A DNA stretch of 45,091 nucleotides from UMGS1484 sp045593325. GTDB taxonomy: Bacteria > Bacillota > Clostridia > Oscillospirales > Acutalibacteraceae. The DNA lies in contig JAZNWL010000047.1 of the NCBI GenBank assembly GCA_045593325.1, positions 1-45,091 on the forward strand, given 5' to 3'. Both the position numbers and the translations under genes were made by a program. The notes below the pieces were generated by a model. That model saw only the letters and a program-made list of their open reading frames with translations, was not told where the DNA came from and ran no database searches. Of this stretch, positions 33,588-42,332 are shown piece by piece; the first letter of the stretch is position 1; each line of letters begins with the position of its first letter.

Positions 33588-33618
33588 AAATCTTCCTCCA
33601 AAACAATAGATGACCAAA

Positions 33619-33647
33619 TTATACCAGAATTGTTCACTCTTTTCAAG
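33619..33647 (-). promoter_or_regulatory. Promoter of the GH25-dockerin gene
   Basis: On the minus strand TTGAAA (33642-33647) and TATAAT (33619-33624) with 17-base spacing, about 32 bases upstream of the start. Confidence 0.8.
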
Positions 33648-33699
33648 AGTTGTGCACAAATTTTAACAATTTTCTTTGTGAACTTCTTAAAAGATGCAA

Positions 33700-33742
33700 A
33701 AAAGATCCGCTCAGCCTAAAAGGACCAAGCGGATCTTTTATC
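33700..33742 (-). terminator. Terminator of the 832-aa gene
   Basis: AAGATCCGCT (33702-33711) pairs perfectly with AGCGGATCTT (33728-33737) across a 16-base loop; a T-run follows on the minus strand. It begins ten bases after the stop codon. Confidence 0.85.
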
Positions 33743-33747
33743 ATACA

Positions 33748-36246
33748 TTATTTCTTTACAACGGAAAATTCGTCCAATTTTCCAACTGCCATCTTCAGGA
33801 TATCCAAAGCATCTTTGGCGTTGATTTTTCCATCTCCCGTAACGTCGGCAGCTTGTTTTTGAGTTTCGGTGGGAATGTGTTTATCTACGGCGATTTTCAG
33901 AACGATCAAAGCGTCCTTGGCATTGATTTTTCCGTCAATATCCAGGTCACCGTAAACAAAATCGGTGTTGCTTCCTTTCAAGTCTTGCAGACTTGCTTCG
34001 GCAGTTTCCAGTTTTTCCAACTGTTTCACCAAGGCTTTTTGATCTTCGGTTAAGGCATCGTACGCGCCTCGAACTTCCAGAATGGCGGCTTCATCATTCA
34101 AAGTAATGGTGGCGGGCAATGCCAGAATCTTATTATCTACTGCCTGGGCGGCGGTGGCATCGGCAGTTTCCAGAGTAGCCAGTTGAGCCTCGGCGGTTTC
34201 CAGGGCCGAAAGGTTGCTAACGAATACTTTTTCACTTTGGCTCAATTCATCATAACTCTTTCTGGCTGCCCGAATGGCATCGCCGTGTTCTTTGGAGATT
34301 TGAGGGGGTAACTGGGCAATCATTTCCTTTACCTTTTCCCCGGGACTTGCTTCTACTTCTCCGTTGAACATCCGTACGTTATCCACCAGAATGTAAGTGG
34401 CTTGGCTGTCCCCTGCGGTGTTATACCAGGTGTAAGTCAAAGCGTCAATGCTGGTGAGATTCCCGCCGTCGGTGGAAGTGAGCTGAGAAGCAGGAATGGT
34501 GAAACGGTGCCAACCTGCTTTTGCGTTGCTAATGTCAACCACCCCTTTATACCGTTCGGCATTCAAGGACCAGAAGGCAACTTTAAAGGAATGTTCCCCA
34601 TTGAAATCTTTGGGCAAATACAGGTCAAAGCCCAGATTTTCGTAAGAGGTCAAATTGGTACCTGCTTTAAACAGTTGAGAGAAATATCCCCCGATTTTGG
34701 TACCGTCAGCGGTGGTGGCAGGGGCGGTGCAGTCCATTTTCAGGCTGGTATCCCCTTCGGTTTTGTTATAGTGCAAATAAATATCGGTTTTGGACTTGGT
34801 GTCGCCCCCGACTTTATACACGGTTTCCCCGTCATACATCATCAACTGGGAATTCTGATTGGTATAGGGATAGATGATGGATTGGCTGGTGGCGGAAGAA
34901 GCAGTTTTGGTGGATTTAAGAACACAGAAACCACCAACCGTCAAAGCAGGTCTTCCCCCGGACAACAGGTCAGCACTGACCCAGGTAACACCGCCTGTGG
35001 TTCCTCTGGCAGAAGAAGGAGCGGAGTCTAATACCAGGAACTTATCCGTGGTGGGGTTATAAGAAGCCAGGCAAATAAAGTGACCGGGTACGTGAGCAAC
35101 CGCAACGGCGTTACCGGCTAAGTAATTTTTCAAAGCGGTTTGTTTATTTACGTAAACGTTGTTGTAATATTTGGAGTTGTAGTAGTTGGCACTGTTCCAG
35201 TTTTCGGTCCAAGTAATGGGCATGGTGAAATTGTAGGTAGAACCGTATTTCCCTTGCAGGGCAGGAGGATTGGAATAGTCGGTACCGAACAAAATATACC
35301 GATACCCACCCGAAGCACTGCTTCCGGGGTTAAACCCGTCGATGCTATGAGCATAGGAAGCCCAGCTTTTAATAAAGGTATTGGCTTTATCGGTGGTATC
35401 AAACACACCGTGCAGGTAGTTCAAAGCATTGGTGGTGGAAAGAATCCCACAACCGGTACCGGCAATGCTACCGCCGCCGTACCGCAAACTTCCCCAAGGA
35501 GAATGGTTCTGATTATAAGCAACCCCATTCCAGGAAGACCCGGAAGTCACGTTATTCAGGCCGTAATTCTGCATAATGGTGGGGAAATCTTTGTAAGCAT
35601 GAACCATGGAAGCGCCACCGGGTACCCCGCTTACCGTTGCGGTGGTGGTGTACCGACGCATGTAGAAAGAACCGGTATAGTCGGTGGGGTCGGTGGTTTC
35701 GGTGCCACCGCCAATACAAACAGCATATTGAGTTAAGGAACTCATATCAATAGAGTTGTTGGCAAAGGTGGTATCAACACACAAAACAGCGTAGTATTTT
35801 TCCCCTTCCAGGGTGGACAACGCTGCCGAGGCAATTTCTGCCACAGTGGCTTTGCCTAAGGATTCATAAGCACTTCCCCCAACGTGAACACAAATGGGAT
35901 ATTCAAAAGCGCGGCCGCTGATAATGTCCATCATAGCGGTTGCCTGGGCTTTTGCCCCGTCCACGGTGGTGGCGGTCAACACCATGGAAGCCCCCAGGGG
36001 TACCCCTGCGGCAGTGGCGTTGGCATAGTTGGCTTCAAAAGCACCGTCCTTGGCGGAACCGTCGTAAGCCCGCAGAATGGCAAAACTTGCCTGGGACCCA
36101 CTTGCCACGGTGTTCCAGATGACGTCACCGTTTTCCACGGTAACTTCCATCCCTGTAGCGGTTACGGTTGCTGCTTGCACCGAAAGGGTGGACAGCATAG
36201 ACAGTAAAAAAGCAAAAACAAGACAAAGAGAACAAATCTTTTTCAC
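33748..36246 (-). CDS. Secreted pseudo-GH25 / C39-like peptidase / CBM-like / dockerin protein
   Basis: An 832-residue secreted protein starting at GTG (36244-36246) six bases after AGGAGGAG. Order: signal peptide (1-26); a GH25-like domain (about 27-230) that keeps FAILRAYDG and AGVPLGA but has Glu34, His121 and Gly123 where GH25 needs Asp, Asp and Glu; a C39-like peptidase (about 240-440) with Gln246, Cys266 (GTGCGILS), His389 (HVPGHFICL) and Asp407 (LVLDSAP); one CBM-like module (about 465-640); two helical repeats; and a dockerin (about 765-832) with both calcium loops intact (DLDIDGKINAKDAL; DVTGDGKINAKDAL). The peptidase is predicted active, the lysozyme fold predicted dead. It is monocistronic. 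The substrate is unknown; the C39-like fold also occurs in non-bacteriocin peptidases. Confidence 0.85.
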   Translation of the reverse strand: MKKICSLCLVFAFLLSMLSTLSVQAATVTATGMEVTVENGDVIWNTVASGSQASFAILRAYDGSAKDGAFEANYANATAAGVPLGASMVLTATTVDGAKAQATAMMDIISGRAFEYPICVHVGGSAYESLGKATVAEIASAALSTLEGEKYYAVLCVDTTFANNSIDMSSLTQYAVCIGGGTETTDPTDYTGSFYMRRYTTTATVSGVPGGASMVHAYKDFPTIMQNYGLNNVTSGSSWNGVAYNQNHSPWGSLRYGGGSIAGTGCGILSTTNALNYLHGVFDTTDKANTFIKSWASYAHSIDGFNPGSSASGGYRYILFGTDYSNPPALQGKYGSTYNFTMPITWTENWNSANYYNSKYYNNVYVNKQTALKNYLAGNAVAVAHVPGHFICLASYNPTTDKFLVLDSAPSSARGTTGGVTWVSADLLSGGRPALTVGGFCVLKSTKTASSATSQSIIYPYTNQNSQLMMYDGETVYKVGGDTKSKTDIYLHYNKTEGDTSLKMDCTAPATTADGTKIGGYFSQLFKAGTNLTSYENLGFDLYLPKDFNGEHSFKVAFWSLNAERYKGVVDISNAKAGWHRFTIPASQLTSTDGGNLTSIDALTYTWYNTAGDSQATYILVDNVRMFNGEVEASPGEKVKEMIAQLPPQISKEHGDAIRAARKSYDELSQSEKVFVSNLSALETAEAQLATLETADATAAQAVDNKILALPATITLNDEAAILEVRGAYDALTEDQKALVKQLEKLETAEASLQDLKGSNTDFVYGDLDIDGKINAKDALIVLKIAVDKHIPTETQKQAADVTGDGKINAKDALDILKMAVGKLDEFSVVKK

Positions 36247-36301
36247 GAAAACTCCTCCTTTGATGATCCTGTATTAAGGAAATATCATTATTACAAAGAA
36301 T

Positions 36302-36330
36302 ATATTACCAAAATTTTCATCGTGTTTCAA
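36302..36330 (-). promoter_or_regulatory. Promoter of the 832-aa gene
   Basis: On the minus strand TTGAAA (36325-36330) and TAATAT (36302-36307), 17 bases apart, about 55 bases before the GTG start. Confidence 0.7.
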
Positions 36331-36373
36331 TGAACTTCCTGTCCAATTTCGTTGCTATCCTACTTTTTCTCAT

Positions 36374-36412
36374 AAAAATGCTCCCTTGCCCAAAAGAGCA
36401 AGGGAGTTTGAA
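36374..36412 (-). terminator. Terminator of the 1930-aa gene
   Basis: CTCCCTTGC (36381-36389) with GCAAGGGAG (36398-36406), perfect 9-bp stem and 8-base loop; a run of five T follows on the minus strand. Confidence 0.8.
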
Positions 36413-36417
36413 AGATT

Positions 36418-39400
36418 TTATTTCTCTATGGGAAATACCGTGATTTTCTTTACGGCAAATTTCAGAATTTCCAAAGCGTCTTTGGCATTGATTCCTTCTT
36501 TACCGTCCACTTCTGCGGCGATTTGCTGGGTTTCGGTAAGTTCTGCTTTCCCAACGGCGAATTTCAGCACCAGCAAGGCGTCTTTGGCATCCACGCTGTC
36601 GTCCCCGTTCACGTCCCCTAATTTTACCGGGGTTTCCAGGACTTTTTCAGCTTGTTCCAGAATAGCTAAATTGGTCACGTACCCTTTCTGGGTCTGGCTT
36701 AATTCTTCATAGGCCTTGCGAACCGCTTCCACCTGTTCCTTATCCTGCCAGGTAATAGCATCCACCCCGGGCAAGGCGTTAATCATATCTTCCACCAACT
36801 TGGCGGCTTCCTTGTCCGCGTCGGGCTCTAATACCTTTGCCAGGGCTTCTTCTGCATTTTCCAAGGTAAGAAGATGTTCCACTAATTCTTTTTGAACATC
36901 GGTCAAAGCATCATAAGCGGCTCTGGCACTTTCAATGGCACCGGCATCTTCAGGAGCAACTTCCGAAACGGCGGGCAAAGCCAGAATCATTTGATCCACT
37001 GCCAAAGCGGCTTGTTTATCTTTTTCCAACTGTTCTTTCAAAGTTGCCAAGGTTTCTTCGGCGCTTTCCAGAACCGCAAGATCGTTCACCAAGGCTTTTT
37101 GGTCAGCAGTCAGGTCTTCATAAGCCAAACGGACTTCAACAATGGCCTGTTCATCCGCAAGGGTAATTTCTGAAGGCAATTTGGAAATCTTATAGTCCAC
37201 CAAAGCTGCGGCGGCTTGATCCAATTCTTCTTTTGTGGCGCTTTCTTTTGCCAAGGCAAGGTTAGTTTCGGCTTGTTCCAGAACGTCCAGATTGCTCACG
37301 TAATCTTTTTGCAAGGCAGACAACCCATCATACGCTTCTCTTGCCTTTACAATGGTAATTTCGTCAGCCAGGGTAACGGTGGCAGGCAAGGCGGCAATTT
37401 GGGCTTCCACCTCTTTGGCAAGTTCAATGTCTTGTTTTACCTGTTCCAACTGTGCTTCGGCGGCTTCCAGTACCGCCAGGTTGGTAACGTATCCCTTTTG
37501 GGTATCGGTCAAGGCATTATATGCTGCTCTGGCCTCCTGAATTTCCCCTTCGTTTTCAGGGGTCACAGGAGAAGGCAGATACGAAATCAACTCCATGACT
37601 TGTCTGGCGGCGGCAAGGTCAACCTTCAAAGCAGTCAAAGTTTCTTCGGCGGCTTCCAGTTCTGCCAGATTGGTCACGTACCCTTTCTGGGCATCGGTCA
37701 ACCCTTCATAAGCCTGACGGGCTTGTTCTACCGCTACCCCGTTTTCTTCGGTAAGGGTTTCGGGCAAAGCATCAATCTGATCGATGACCACCTGAGCGGC
37801 GGCTTGATCCAATTCCTCTTGGGTGGCTTGTTCCTTTGCTTGTTCCAGTTGAGATTCTGCCAAGGTTAATTTATCAGCATTGGTCACCAAAGCCTGTTGG
37901 GTTTCGGTCAACCCGTCGAAAGCGTTGCGAGCGGCAATCACCTGGGCTTCGTGGGACAAGCCAACAGGATTGGGCAAAGCGTCGATCATGGCTTCCACTT
38001 CTAACCGTTCCACGATCTCTTTGGCATCCAGATAGGTTTGATAATTGGGAACGTAAGATTTAGCAACGTCACTGAGCCCGTCATAGGCGATTTCAATATC
38101 GTCAATTTCCTTGCAGTTTTCGGCAGTTAAGGCAGAGGGTTCCGGCAAGGCGGTAATCATTTCTTCCACCATTTTTGCCGATTCTATATCCACATACAGT
38201 TGTTGTTGGGCTTCCTGGGCATATTGCAAATAGGTTTTCACAAAGGTATCCCAACCCAATACCACTTCCCGATATTCGGAGTCTAACTGATTATAAGCAC
38301 GATAGATGGTATAGAACTCATCGTAGGTGCTGTTGGGGGTAAAGGCATAAATATCCTTGGTAATTTCTTTGGCGGCGGTTCTGCCCACAAACACGGTCTT
38401 TGTGGCAGTGCCGTCCATAAACCGAACATCATCCAGACCGCAAACAAATCCTGCAGGCAGAGTTACCCCCAGAATACGAAGGCGGAAGTCTTCCACCGTT
38501 ACAGTGGTGCCTGTCAGTTCGGTTTTATAGGTATCATCTACCAAAGTCAGGGGCAAAACGATATGGTTCCAACCTGTTTTCAAGGAAGAAAGCACAGGAG
38601 CCAGTATATCCTTACTCACACTAAAGGTATTACCCCAGGTGTTTTTCCCACCCTTTTCAGCGGTGTCGATTCCCATGTCACCCCAAACACCCTCTGCCGC
38701 GAAAACAGAAGCGTCGGAAACGTAGAAATCAAAGGCAATATACAAATCATCCGGGTCTGTCACCTGCACCATTACACAACCGTCGGCATTGACACCGGCA
38801 TCGTCGTTTTCACGGTTTTGGTTGTACCCGTAAACGTATTGATATAACTTATCATAACCGCTGAGATAGGTGGTGGTTATGTATCCTGTCCCATCCATGG
38901 GAATATCGGTTTTCACTTCCAATTTATCCCCGGTATTCCGTTCAGCAGAATAGTCGCTGGTGGTGGTTTCAAATCCGCGGAATTGCAGATCAAAGGGAAG
39001 CACCTTTTCCAGGTCGGCAAGGGCAGTTTCCAATTTGGTTACCAACTCCTGGGAAATTTCCTGTTGCAAGGTGGTTCCCAGGGCATCATATTCCGCTTTG
39101 GCGGTTTCAATCTGATGTTTATCTGCCAGGGTCACCGTTTCGGGCAGAGCTTCGATCAAAGCCACCACGTTGGCAATGGCTTTGGCATTTTCTTCTTTAA
39201 TTTCTTCAATTCTGGCTTCAGCGGCTTCCAGAGTGGTAAGGTTGGTAACCTCGGTTTTTTCTTCCTCGGTCAAAGCTTCATAAGCCTCTCTGGCTTCTAC
39301 CACTACCGATTCATCACTCAAGGTGATGGTGACGGGAAGGGCTTCGATCATGTTCATGACCCATTTGGCTTTGGCGGCAGTGTAATCCACCAGACGCACA

Positions 39401-42210
39401 TTGTCAATTAAGAAATAGGTAGCCGTATCCGCTCCGGTATAGTTGAACCAGGCGTACCGCACCGTATCGGTTTTGGTCCAGTCGGCATTGGCGGGTTTGG
39501 CGGCGGGAATGTCCGCCAAAGCTACTTCAAAGGTATGCCAACCGGCAGTACGATCATTAATACCCAGCATGCAGTTATATCCATCTTGACTTCCCGCCCC
39601 AAAGTTTATCTGCAAACCATTAGAGCCGGTCATATCCCGGGAAAAATATACGTCTATCAACAAATGGGTATATTTCGAAAGGTCGGTAGGAGCGTTGAAC
39701 CCTTGCAAGACCAGCCCTCCGATTTTGCTGGAGGAGGATTGCGCCGCAGGGCTGTTAAAGGTCACTTTTAAACTGCGGGACCCTTGGGTCAACTCGCCCC
39801 AGGTTACAACGGAGGTACTGTAGGCAGTGGTAATTCCCACGTTGGATTCCCCGTCAAAAATCATCATGGTGGTGTCATCCACTTTATAGGGATACGAATG
39901 GGTGACTTCCTTTACCAGGCGAACGTTGTCAATGAGAAAATAGGTGGAGGCCGTGCTGGCTTCATAGTTGTACCAGGTGTATCGGATGGTATCGGTTTTA
40001 GTCCAGTCAGCATTGGCGGGTTTGGCGGCAGGAATATCCGAAAGGGTAACCCGAATTTTGTGCCAGCCTGCATTGAAATCGTTGATGCGTTTCATGCAGT
40101 TATACCCATCCTGACTGCCTGCCCCGAAGTTAATTTGCAACCCGTTGGAGCCGGTCATGGCGCGGGAGAAATACACGTCCATTTCCAGGTGTGAATACCC
40201 GCTTAAATCGGTAGGTGCAGACAACGCTTGCAGTGCCATGCCCCCTACGTTGCCGCTACCGGCAGCGGGACTGTTGAACGTCATTTTCAAACTGCGGGCA
40301 CCCTGGGTAATGTTGCCAGTGTTAGTGGTAAGGGCGGTGCTGAAATAGGAAGTCAGTCCTGTGGTGGTTTCCCCATCATACAACATCAAGGTGTTATCGT
40401 CCACCACGTAAGGATAAGTGGGCGGCGTTTCTTTCACCAGGCGAACGTTATCAATGAGGAAATAAGTGGTGGTGTCGGTAGAACCATGATAGTTAAACCA
40501 GGTGTACCGAATGGTATCGGTTTTGGTCCAGTCGGCATTGGCAGGTTTGGTGGCAGCAATATCCGAAAGGGTAACTTTAATGGTATGCCAACCGGCGGTC
40601 CAATCGTTGATCCCCTTCATAACATTATACCCATCCTGACTGCCTGCCCCAAAGTTAATTTGGAATCCGTTGGAGCCGGTCATGGTACGGGAAACGTATA
40701 GATCCATTTCCATATAGGTATAGGAAGACAGGTCAGTGGCGGCTTTGAAACTTTGAAGCACCATACCACCCACACTGCCGGAATTCACCGAAGGATTGGT
40801 GCAAGCCATTTTCAGACTTTTTGACCCCTGGGTTTTGGTGCTGTTGAGAGAGAGGGAGGTATTATAAGCAGTGGTAAGTCCCCCTAAAGATTCCCCGTCG
40901 TACAGCATCATTTGGGTGCTGTTGGAGGTATAAGGATAAATGGAAGGGGCTGTTCCTTTTACTGCGCGGATATTATCCAGAATAAAGTACGTAGACCCGG
41001 AAAGCCCGGCATAGTTAAACCAGGTTACCCGTATTTTGTTGATTTTTGACCAATCGGCTGTGCTGACCGCTTTATCCAACGTGGCCTTTTCAATGGAAAG
41101 AGTATGCCAACCCGCGGCATAATTGTTGACTACCTTCATGGCGTTATAGCCGTCCGAGCCGGAAGTAGCAAAGTTTATCTGTAGCCCATGAGAGCCGGTA
41201 AGGGCTTTGGGGAAATATACGTCCAGATAGATCATGCTGTAATCGGTGAGATTGGCGGCAGAGGTCATGCTGGCAAGAACCATGCCCCCAATGGAAGAAG
41301 AATTCCCGGTGGGATTGGCATAGTTCATTTTCAAGGCATAAGTACCTTGGGTATGGCTGGTGGTAAGTTCGGTGGTGGTATTATAATCAGCCGCAATGTT
41401 TCCTTTGTTTTCCCCATCGTACAACATCAAAGTGTCCGAAGTTGCCTGATAGGGGTAAGAATAGGTAGGGGTGGCAGGGGCGGTGGAATTCAATACGCAA
41501 AAGCCCCCAACGGTCAAAGCAGGGCGTCCCCCGGAAAGGTTATAAGCACTGACCCAGGCAACCCCACTTCCCGTTCCCCGAGCAGTGGTGGGAGCGGAGT
41601 CCAACACCAGGAACATATCGGTATTGGGATTGTAAGAAGCCAGGCAAATAAAGTGACCGGGCACGTGAGCAATGGCAACCCCGTTGCCTGCCAGGTAGTT
41701 TTTCAAAGAAGTCTGGCTGTTAACGTAGATATTGTTATAATAAGAACCGTTGTAATAGTTGGCACTATTCCAATTTTCGGTCCAGGTGATGGGCATATTG
41801 AAACTGTAGGTAGATCCATACTTGGTTGCCAAAGGAGGAGGATTGGAAACGTCGGTACCAAACAGGATATACCGATACCCCCCGGAAGAACTGCTACCGG
41901 GATTGTAACCCCCAATGCTGTGGGCATAAGACGCCCAACTTTGAATAAACGCATTGGCTTTGGCGGTGGTATTAAAGGCACCTGTCATATAGTTAATGGC
42001 ATTGGTGGTGGACAAAATGCCGCACCCCGTGGCGGCAATACTTCCGCCCCCGTAATAATAACTGCCCCAAGGAGAGACGTATTGGTTATACGCAACCACG
42101 TCTGCCGAGGCTGTTTTTTCGGGAATCACAGAAAAAACGCCCAGCATAAGCAACAACGAAAGAATTGCTGCCACGCTCCGCTTTCCTGCAGATTTCACAA
42201 ATGATTTCAT
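36418..42210 (-). CDS. Giant secreted C39-like peptidase with 4 CBM-like modules, 10 helical repeats and dockerin
   Basis: A 1930-residue secreted protein. Order: signal peptide (about 1-37, cleavage after TASA); C39-like peptidase (about 38-240) with Gln43, Cys63 (ATGCGILS), His186 (HVPGHFICL) and Asp204; four tandem CBM-like modules of ~165 residues, each opening with an MLYDGE-type motif and ending in YFLIDNVRLV; two helical repeats; an inserted, different beta domain (around 38.4-39.0 kb, ending in GLDDVRFMDG); a degenerate and then eight further helical repeats; and a dockerin at the end (GDVNGDDSVDAKDALLVLKF). Unlike its neighbours it lacks the GH25 fold. The start at 42208-42210 is preferred over the open frame to 42282, which would cover the promoter. 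Its length suggests a long, extended cell-surface or scaffold-bound protein. Confidence 0.85.
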   Translation of the reverse strand: MKSFVKSAGKRSVAAILSLLLMLGVFSVIPEKTASADVVAYNQYVSPWGSYYYGGGSIAATGCGILSTTNAINYMTGAFNTTAKANAFIQSWASYAHSIGGYNPGSSSSGGYRYILFGTDVSNPPPLATKYGSTYSFNMPITWTENWNSANYYNGSYYNNIYVNSQTSLKNYLAGNGVAIAHVPGHFICLASYNPNTDMFLVLDSAPTTARGTGSGVAWVSAYNLSGGRPALTVGGFCVLNSTAPATPTYSYPYQATSDTLMLYDGENKGNIAADYNTTTELTTSHTQGTYALKMNYANPTGNSSSIGGMVLASMTSAANLTDYSMIYLDVYFPKALTGSHGLQINFATSGSDGYNAMKVVNNYAAGWHTLSIEKATLDKAVSTADWSKINKIRVTWFNYAGLSGSTYFILDNIRAVKGTAPSIYPYTSNSTQMMLYDGESLGGLTTAYNTSLSLNSTKTQGSKSLKMACTNPSVNSGSVGGMVLQSFKAATDLSSYTYMEMDLYVSRTMTGSNGFQINFGAGSQDGYNVMKGINDWTAGWHTIKVTLSDIAATKPANADWTKTDTIRYTWFNYHGSTDTTTYFLIDNVRLVKETPPTYPYVVDDNTLMLYDGETTTGLTSYFSTALTTNTGNITQGARSLKMTFNSPAAGSGNVGGMALQALSAPTDLSGYSHLEMDVYFSRAMTGSNGLQINFGAGSQDGYNCMKRINDFNAGWHKIRVTLSDIPAAKPANADWTKTDTIRYTWYNYEASTASTYFLIDNVRLVKEVTHSYPYKVDDTTMMIFDGESNVGITTAYSTSVVTWGELTQGSRSLKVTFNSPAAQSSSSKIGGLVLQGFNAPTDLSKYTHLLIDVYFSRDMTGSNGLQINFGAGSQDGYNCMLGINDRTAGWHTFEVALADIPAAKPANADWTKTDTVRYAWFNYTGADTATYFLIDNVRLVDYTAAKAKWVMNMIEALPVTITLSDESVVVEAREAYEALTEEEKTEVTNLTTLEAAEARIEEIKEENAKAIANVVALIEALPETVTLADKHQIETAKAEYDALGTTLQQEISQELVTKLETALADLEKVLPFDLQFRGFETTTSDYSAERNTGDKLEVKTDIPMDGTGYITTTYLSGYDKLYQYVYGYNQNRENDDAGVNADGCVMVQVTDPDDLYIAFDFYVSDASVFAAEGVWGDMGIDTAEKGGKNTWGNTFSVSKDILAPVLSSLKTGWNHIVLPLTLVDDTYKTELTGTTVTVEDFRLRILGVTLPAGFVCGLDDVRFMDGTATKTVFVGRTAAKEITKDIYAFTPNSTYDEFYTIYRAYNQLDSEYREVVLGWDTFVKTYLQYAQEAQQQLYVDIESAKMVEEMITALPEPSALTAENCKEIDDIEIAYDGLSDVAKSYVPNYQTYLDAKEIVERLEVEAMIDALPNPVGLSHEAQVIAARNAFDGLTETQQALVTNADKLTLAESQLEQAKEQATQEELDQAAAQVVIDQIDALPETLTEENGVAVEQARQAYEGLTDAQKGYVTNLAELEAAEETLTALKVDLAAARQVMELISYLPSPVTPENEGEIQEARAAYNALTDTQKGYVTNLAVLEAAEAQLEQVKQDIELAKEVEAQIAALPATVTLADEITIVKAREAYDGLSALQKDYVSNLDVLEQAETNLALAKESATKEELDQAAAALVDYKISKLPSEITLADEQAIVEVRLAYEDLTADQKALVNDLAVLESAEETLATLKEQLEKDKQAALAVDQMILALPAVSEVAPEDAGAIESARAAYDALTDVQKELVEHLLTLENAEEALAKVLEPDADKEAAKLVEDMINALPGVDAITWQDKEQVEAVRKAYEELSQTQKGYVTNLAILEQAEKVLETPVKLGDVNGDDSVDAKDALLVLKFAVGKAELTETQQIAAEVDGKEGINAKDALEILKFAVKKITVFPIEK
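36640..39385 (-). repeat. Ten helical repeats (~65 aa), interrupted by a beta domain
   Basis: Coding repeats with the pattern IxALPxxVTL, DE, AIxxARxAYDxLT, QKxYVTNLxxLExAE. Two units lie at about 39.01-39.38 kb and eight at about 36.64-38.2 kb. Between them (about 38.4-39.0 kb) is an unrelated beta-rich domain and one decayed repeat. Confidence 0.75.
39390..41450 (-). repeat. Four tandem CBM-like modules
   Basis: Four units of about 500 bases encode galactose-binding-like modules with the recurring pieces MLYDGE, LKMxxxNP, GGMVL, GLQINFGAGSQDGYN, AGWHT and IRYTWFNY. The three modules nearest the helical region are the most alike, suggesting recent unequal crossing-over. Confidence 0.8.
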
Positions 42211-42249
42211 GAAACTTCTTCCTGCCTTCCTAAAAATTAATATACAGTC

Positions 42250-42278
42250 ATTATACAACACACTATCTAAAAATTCAA
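42250..42278 (-). promoter_or_regulatory. Promoter of the 1930-aa gene
   Basis: On the minus strand TTGAAT (42273-42278) and TATAAT (42250-42255), 17 bases apart, 40 bases before the start. Confidence 0.8.
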
Positions 42279-42291
42279 TCATTTTCCAATA

Positions 42292-42320
42292 AAACAGTCC
42301 CTCTTACCAAGAGGGGCTCA
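42292..42320 (-). terminator. Terminator of the 714-aa gene
   Basis: CCCTCTT (42299-42305) pairs with AAGAGGG (42309-42315) across three bases; on the minus strand ACTGTTTTATT follows. Short, but in the right place, 13 bases after the stop. Confidence 0.65.
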
Positions 42321-42332
42321 GTTTATCAAAAA

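Noticed and set aside
39390..41450. Regular ~500-base repeats considered as CRISPR or satellite DNA
   Set aside because: The repeats are in frame, encode similar protein modules and have no short conserved repeat/spacer structure.
41188..42204. Plus-strand open frame of about 338 codons
   Set aside because: Antisense to the C39-like domain of the 1930-aa gene; the same kind of shadow recurs at the homologous places near 35.1 and 43.6 kb.
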